From assembly GCF_003688285.1 (NCBI RefSeq), contig NZ_RCNT01000003.1, positions 354,582 to 418,581 of the forward strand: DNA of 64,000 nucleotides. Direction: 5' to 3'. Below, in pieces: positions 62,659 to 64,000 of the stretch. The first letter of the stretch is position 1. Each line of letters starts with the position of its first letter. The notes below the pieces were generated by a model. It was not told where the DNA came from. It ran no database searches and was given only the letters and a program-made list of their open reading frames with translations. Source of the stretch: Rhodophyticola porphyridii. GTDB lineage: Bacteria > Pseudomonadota > Alphaproteobacteria > Rhodobacterales > Rhodobacteraceae. The position numbers and the translations under genes are program-made.

Positions 62659-63834
62659 ATGAACGACATTGTCATCCTGTCGGGTGCGCGCACCGCGATC
62701 GGCACTTTCGGCGGTTCCCTGGCCGGAACGCCGCCGATCGATCTGGGTGCGACGGTGGCCAGGGCCGCGCTGGAACGGGCGGGTGTCGAAGGGGGCCAGA
62801 TAGGGCATGTCGCCTATGGCCATGTGATCAACACCGAACCGCGCGACATGTATCTGTCCCGCGTCGCGGCGATGGAGGCCGGTGTGCCCGATACAACGCC
62901 CGCGATGAATGTAAACCGGCTCTGCGGCTCCGGCGCGCAGGCGATTGTCTCGGTCGTGCAGTCGCTGATGCTGGGCGATGCGGATTTCGGCCTGGCCGGG
63001 GGCGCCGAAAGCATGAGCCGATCTCCCTACATTCTGCCGCAGGCCCGCTGGGGCCAGAAGATGGGCGATGCGGGCGCGTCAGACATGATGCTGGGGGCGC
63101 TCAATTGTCCGTTCGGTACCGGGCATATGGGTGTGACCGCCGAAAACGTCGCGGCCGAGCATGATATCAGCCGCGCCGCGCAGGATGCCTTTGCGCTGGA
63201 AAGCCAGACCCGCGCGGCAAAAGCCATCGAAGCGGGCTATTTCAGGGATCAGATCGTGCCGGTGCAGGTCCGTGTCAAACGCGACATGGTAGATTTCGAC
63301 ACGGACGAGCACCCCAAGGCCACCACGCCTGAGGCGTTGGCGGGACTGCGCACCGTGTTCCAGAAAGACGGAACCGTGACCGCGGGCAATGCCAGCGGCA
63401 TCAATGACGGGGCGGGCGCACTTGTTCTGGCCCGGGCCGAGGCCGCGGAGACCGCCGGCCTGAAACCGCTCGCGCGGATCCTTGGCTATGCGCATGCGGG
63501 TGTGCGCCCGGAGGTGATGGGGATCGGTCCTGTGCCTGCGGTGGAGAATCTTCTGTCCAGAACCGGTTTGTCGGTCACGGATTTCGACGTGATCGAATCG
63601 AACGAGGCATTTGCGGCCCAGGCTCTGGCGGTCAACAAGGGTCTCGGTCTGGACCCCTCCAAGGTGAACCCGAATGGCGGCGCGATTGCGCTGGGTCACC
63701 CTGTTGGCGCAACCGGTGCGATCATCGCGGTGAAGGCGCTTTATGAACTGGATCGGATTGGCGGCTCCAAGGCGCTGGTCACCATGTGTATCGGTGGCGG
63801 ACAGGGCATCGCATTGGCCTTCGAGCGTCTCTGA
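62659..63834 (+). CDS. acetyl-CoA acetyltransferase (thiolase)
   Basis: 391-residue thiolase, either acetoacetyl-CoA forming (PhaA/AtoB-type) or in fatty acid breakdown. The active-site Cys lies in NVNRLCGSGAQAIV (about 89), with GGAIALGHPVGATGA (His) and the second Cys in MCIGGGQGIALAF. Start ATG 62659 follows a GAGGAGA site. No other polyhydroxybutyrate or beta-oxidation gene is next to it, so the pathway is open. A terminator follows. Confidence 0.92.
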   Translation: MNDIVILSGARTAIGTFGGSLAGTPPIDLGATVARAALERAGVEGGQIGHVAYGHVINTEPRDMYLSRVAAMEAGVPDTTPAMNVNRLCGSGAQAIVSVVQSLMLGDADFGLAGGAESMSRSPYILPQARWGQKMGDAGASDMMLGALNCPFGTGHMGVTAENVAAEHDISRAAQDAFALESQTRAAKAIEAGYFRDQIVPVQVRVKRDMVDFDTDEHPKATTPEALAGLRTVFQKDGTVTAGNASGINDGAGALVLARAEAAETAGLKPLARILGYAHAGVRPEVMGIGPVPAVENLLSRTGLSVTDFDVIESNEAFAAQALAVNKGLGLDPSKVNPNGGAIALGHPVGATGAIIAVKALYELDRIGGSKALVTMCIGGGQGIALAFERL

Positions 63835-63901
63835 CGCCTGGCTGCCCCACGCGTTCCGGCGGCGCTGCTATCAGCGCGGGTTTTGCGGCTTCGTCATGAG
63901 C

Positions 63902-63938
63902 AAACGGCCCCCGGGGCGGAAACCCGCGGGGGCCGTTT
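63902..63938 (+). terminator. strong terminator hairpin after the thiolase gene
   Basis: AAACGGCCCCCG pairs with CGGGGGCCGTTT (12 bp, perfect) around a 13-nt loop, followed by CT. It can act on both strands because of the AAA...TTT ends. The remaining bases to 64000 contain a second small stem (CCGGGG/CCCCGG at 63962-63982) and no gene. Confidence 0.75.
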
Positions 63939-64000
63939 CTCTGCGGTCGGGTCGCGGCGGCCCGGGGAGGGAGAAGCCCCGGTCGCGCGCGCCCGCTCCG

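Overview
The window looks like one contiguous piece of an alphaproteobacterial chromosome, most likely from the Rhodobacteraceae (Roseobacter-like). The evidence is high GC, a serC leader RNA in front of serC-serA, the lptC-lptA-lptB / hpf / ptsN block, a GT14 glycosyltransferase with a long extra C-terminal region, an NDUFA9-type epimerase next to uppP, and many ATGA start/stop overlaps. I see no insertion sequence, phage gene, integrase or CRISPR array. The assignment to family rests on protein and layout recognition, not on a search.

Layout. 1-2.9 kb: 3' part of malic enzyme maeB and a ribokinase. 2.9-6.2 kb: dnaK-dnaJ on the minus strand behind a heat-shock-type promoter. 6.3-7.5 kb: alkB and a small secreted SH3 protein. 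7.5-17.8 kb: a surface polysaccharide locus with an ABC-2 export permease, cysQ, kdsB, galU, four glycosyltransferases and a double-module sulfotransferase. 17.8-21.6 kb: ptsN, hpf, lptB, lptA, lptC and an RNase D-like gene, then tRNA-Leu(CAG). 21.8-26.9 kb: tamA-tamB. 27-28.8 kb: NDUFA9-like epimerase and uppP. 29-36.8 kb: gltD and gltB with a secreted protein and two GFA-family genes between them. 37-44.3 kb: an unrecognised CxxC protein, serB, a membrane alpha/beta hydrolase, and an AttH-FtsX-LolD type ABC module. 44.4-45.8 kb: an AraC regulator and a small secreted repeat protein joined by shared palindromes. 45.8-54.4 kb: a ten-gene corrinoid uptake operon behind a cobalamin riboswitch. 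54.4-58.4 kb: a Mn/Fe-type ABC transporter with a strong operator dyad. 58.5-63.8 kb: two related MarR regulators flanking serC-serA, then a thiolase.

How the parts work together. The B12 operon contains receptor, binding protein, permease, ATPase, CbiZ corrinoid-remodelling enzyme, a second binding protein and its own ExbB-ExbD-ExbD-TonB energising set, nearly all linked by 4-nt overlaps. The polysaccharide locus supplies activated sugars (UDP-glucose from GalU, CMP-Kdo from KdsB), transferases, a sulfotransferase and a PAP phosphatase (CysQ) that would remove the sulfotransferase by-product. Serine synthesis is complete apart from its order: serB lies about 21 kb from serC-serA.

The most interesting non-standard signals are the three matching 19-bp palindromes around the AraC gene and its neighbour, the 18-bp inverted-repeat operator in front of the metal transporter, a terminator-like hairpin just after the dnaK heat-shock promoter, and the two-module sulfotransferase. 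All start-site corrections, promoters and RNA structures are by eye and have not been tested by computation.
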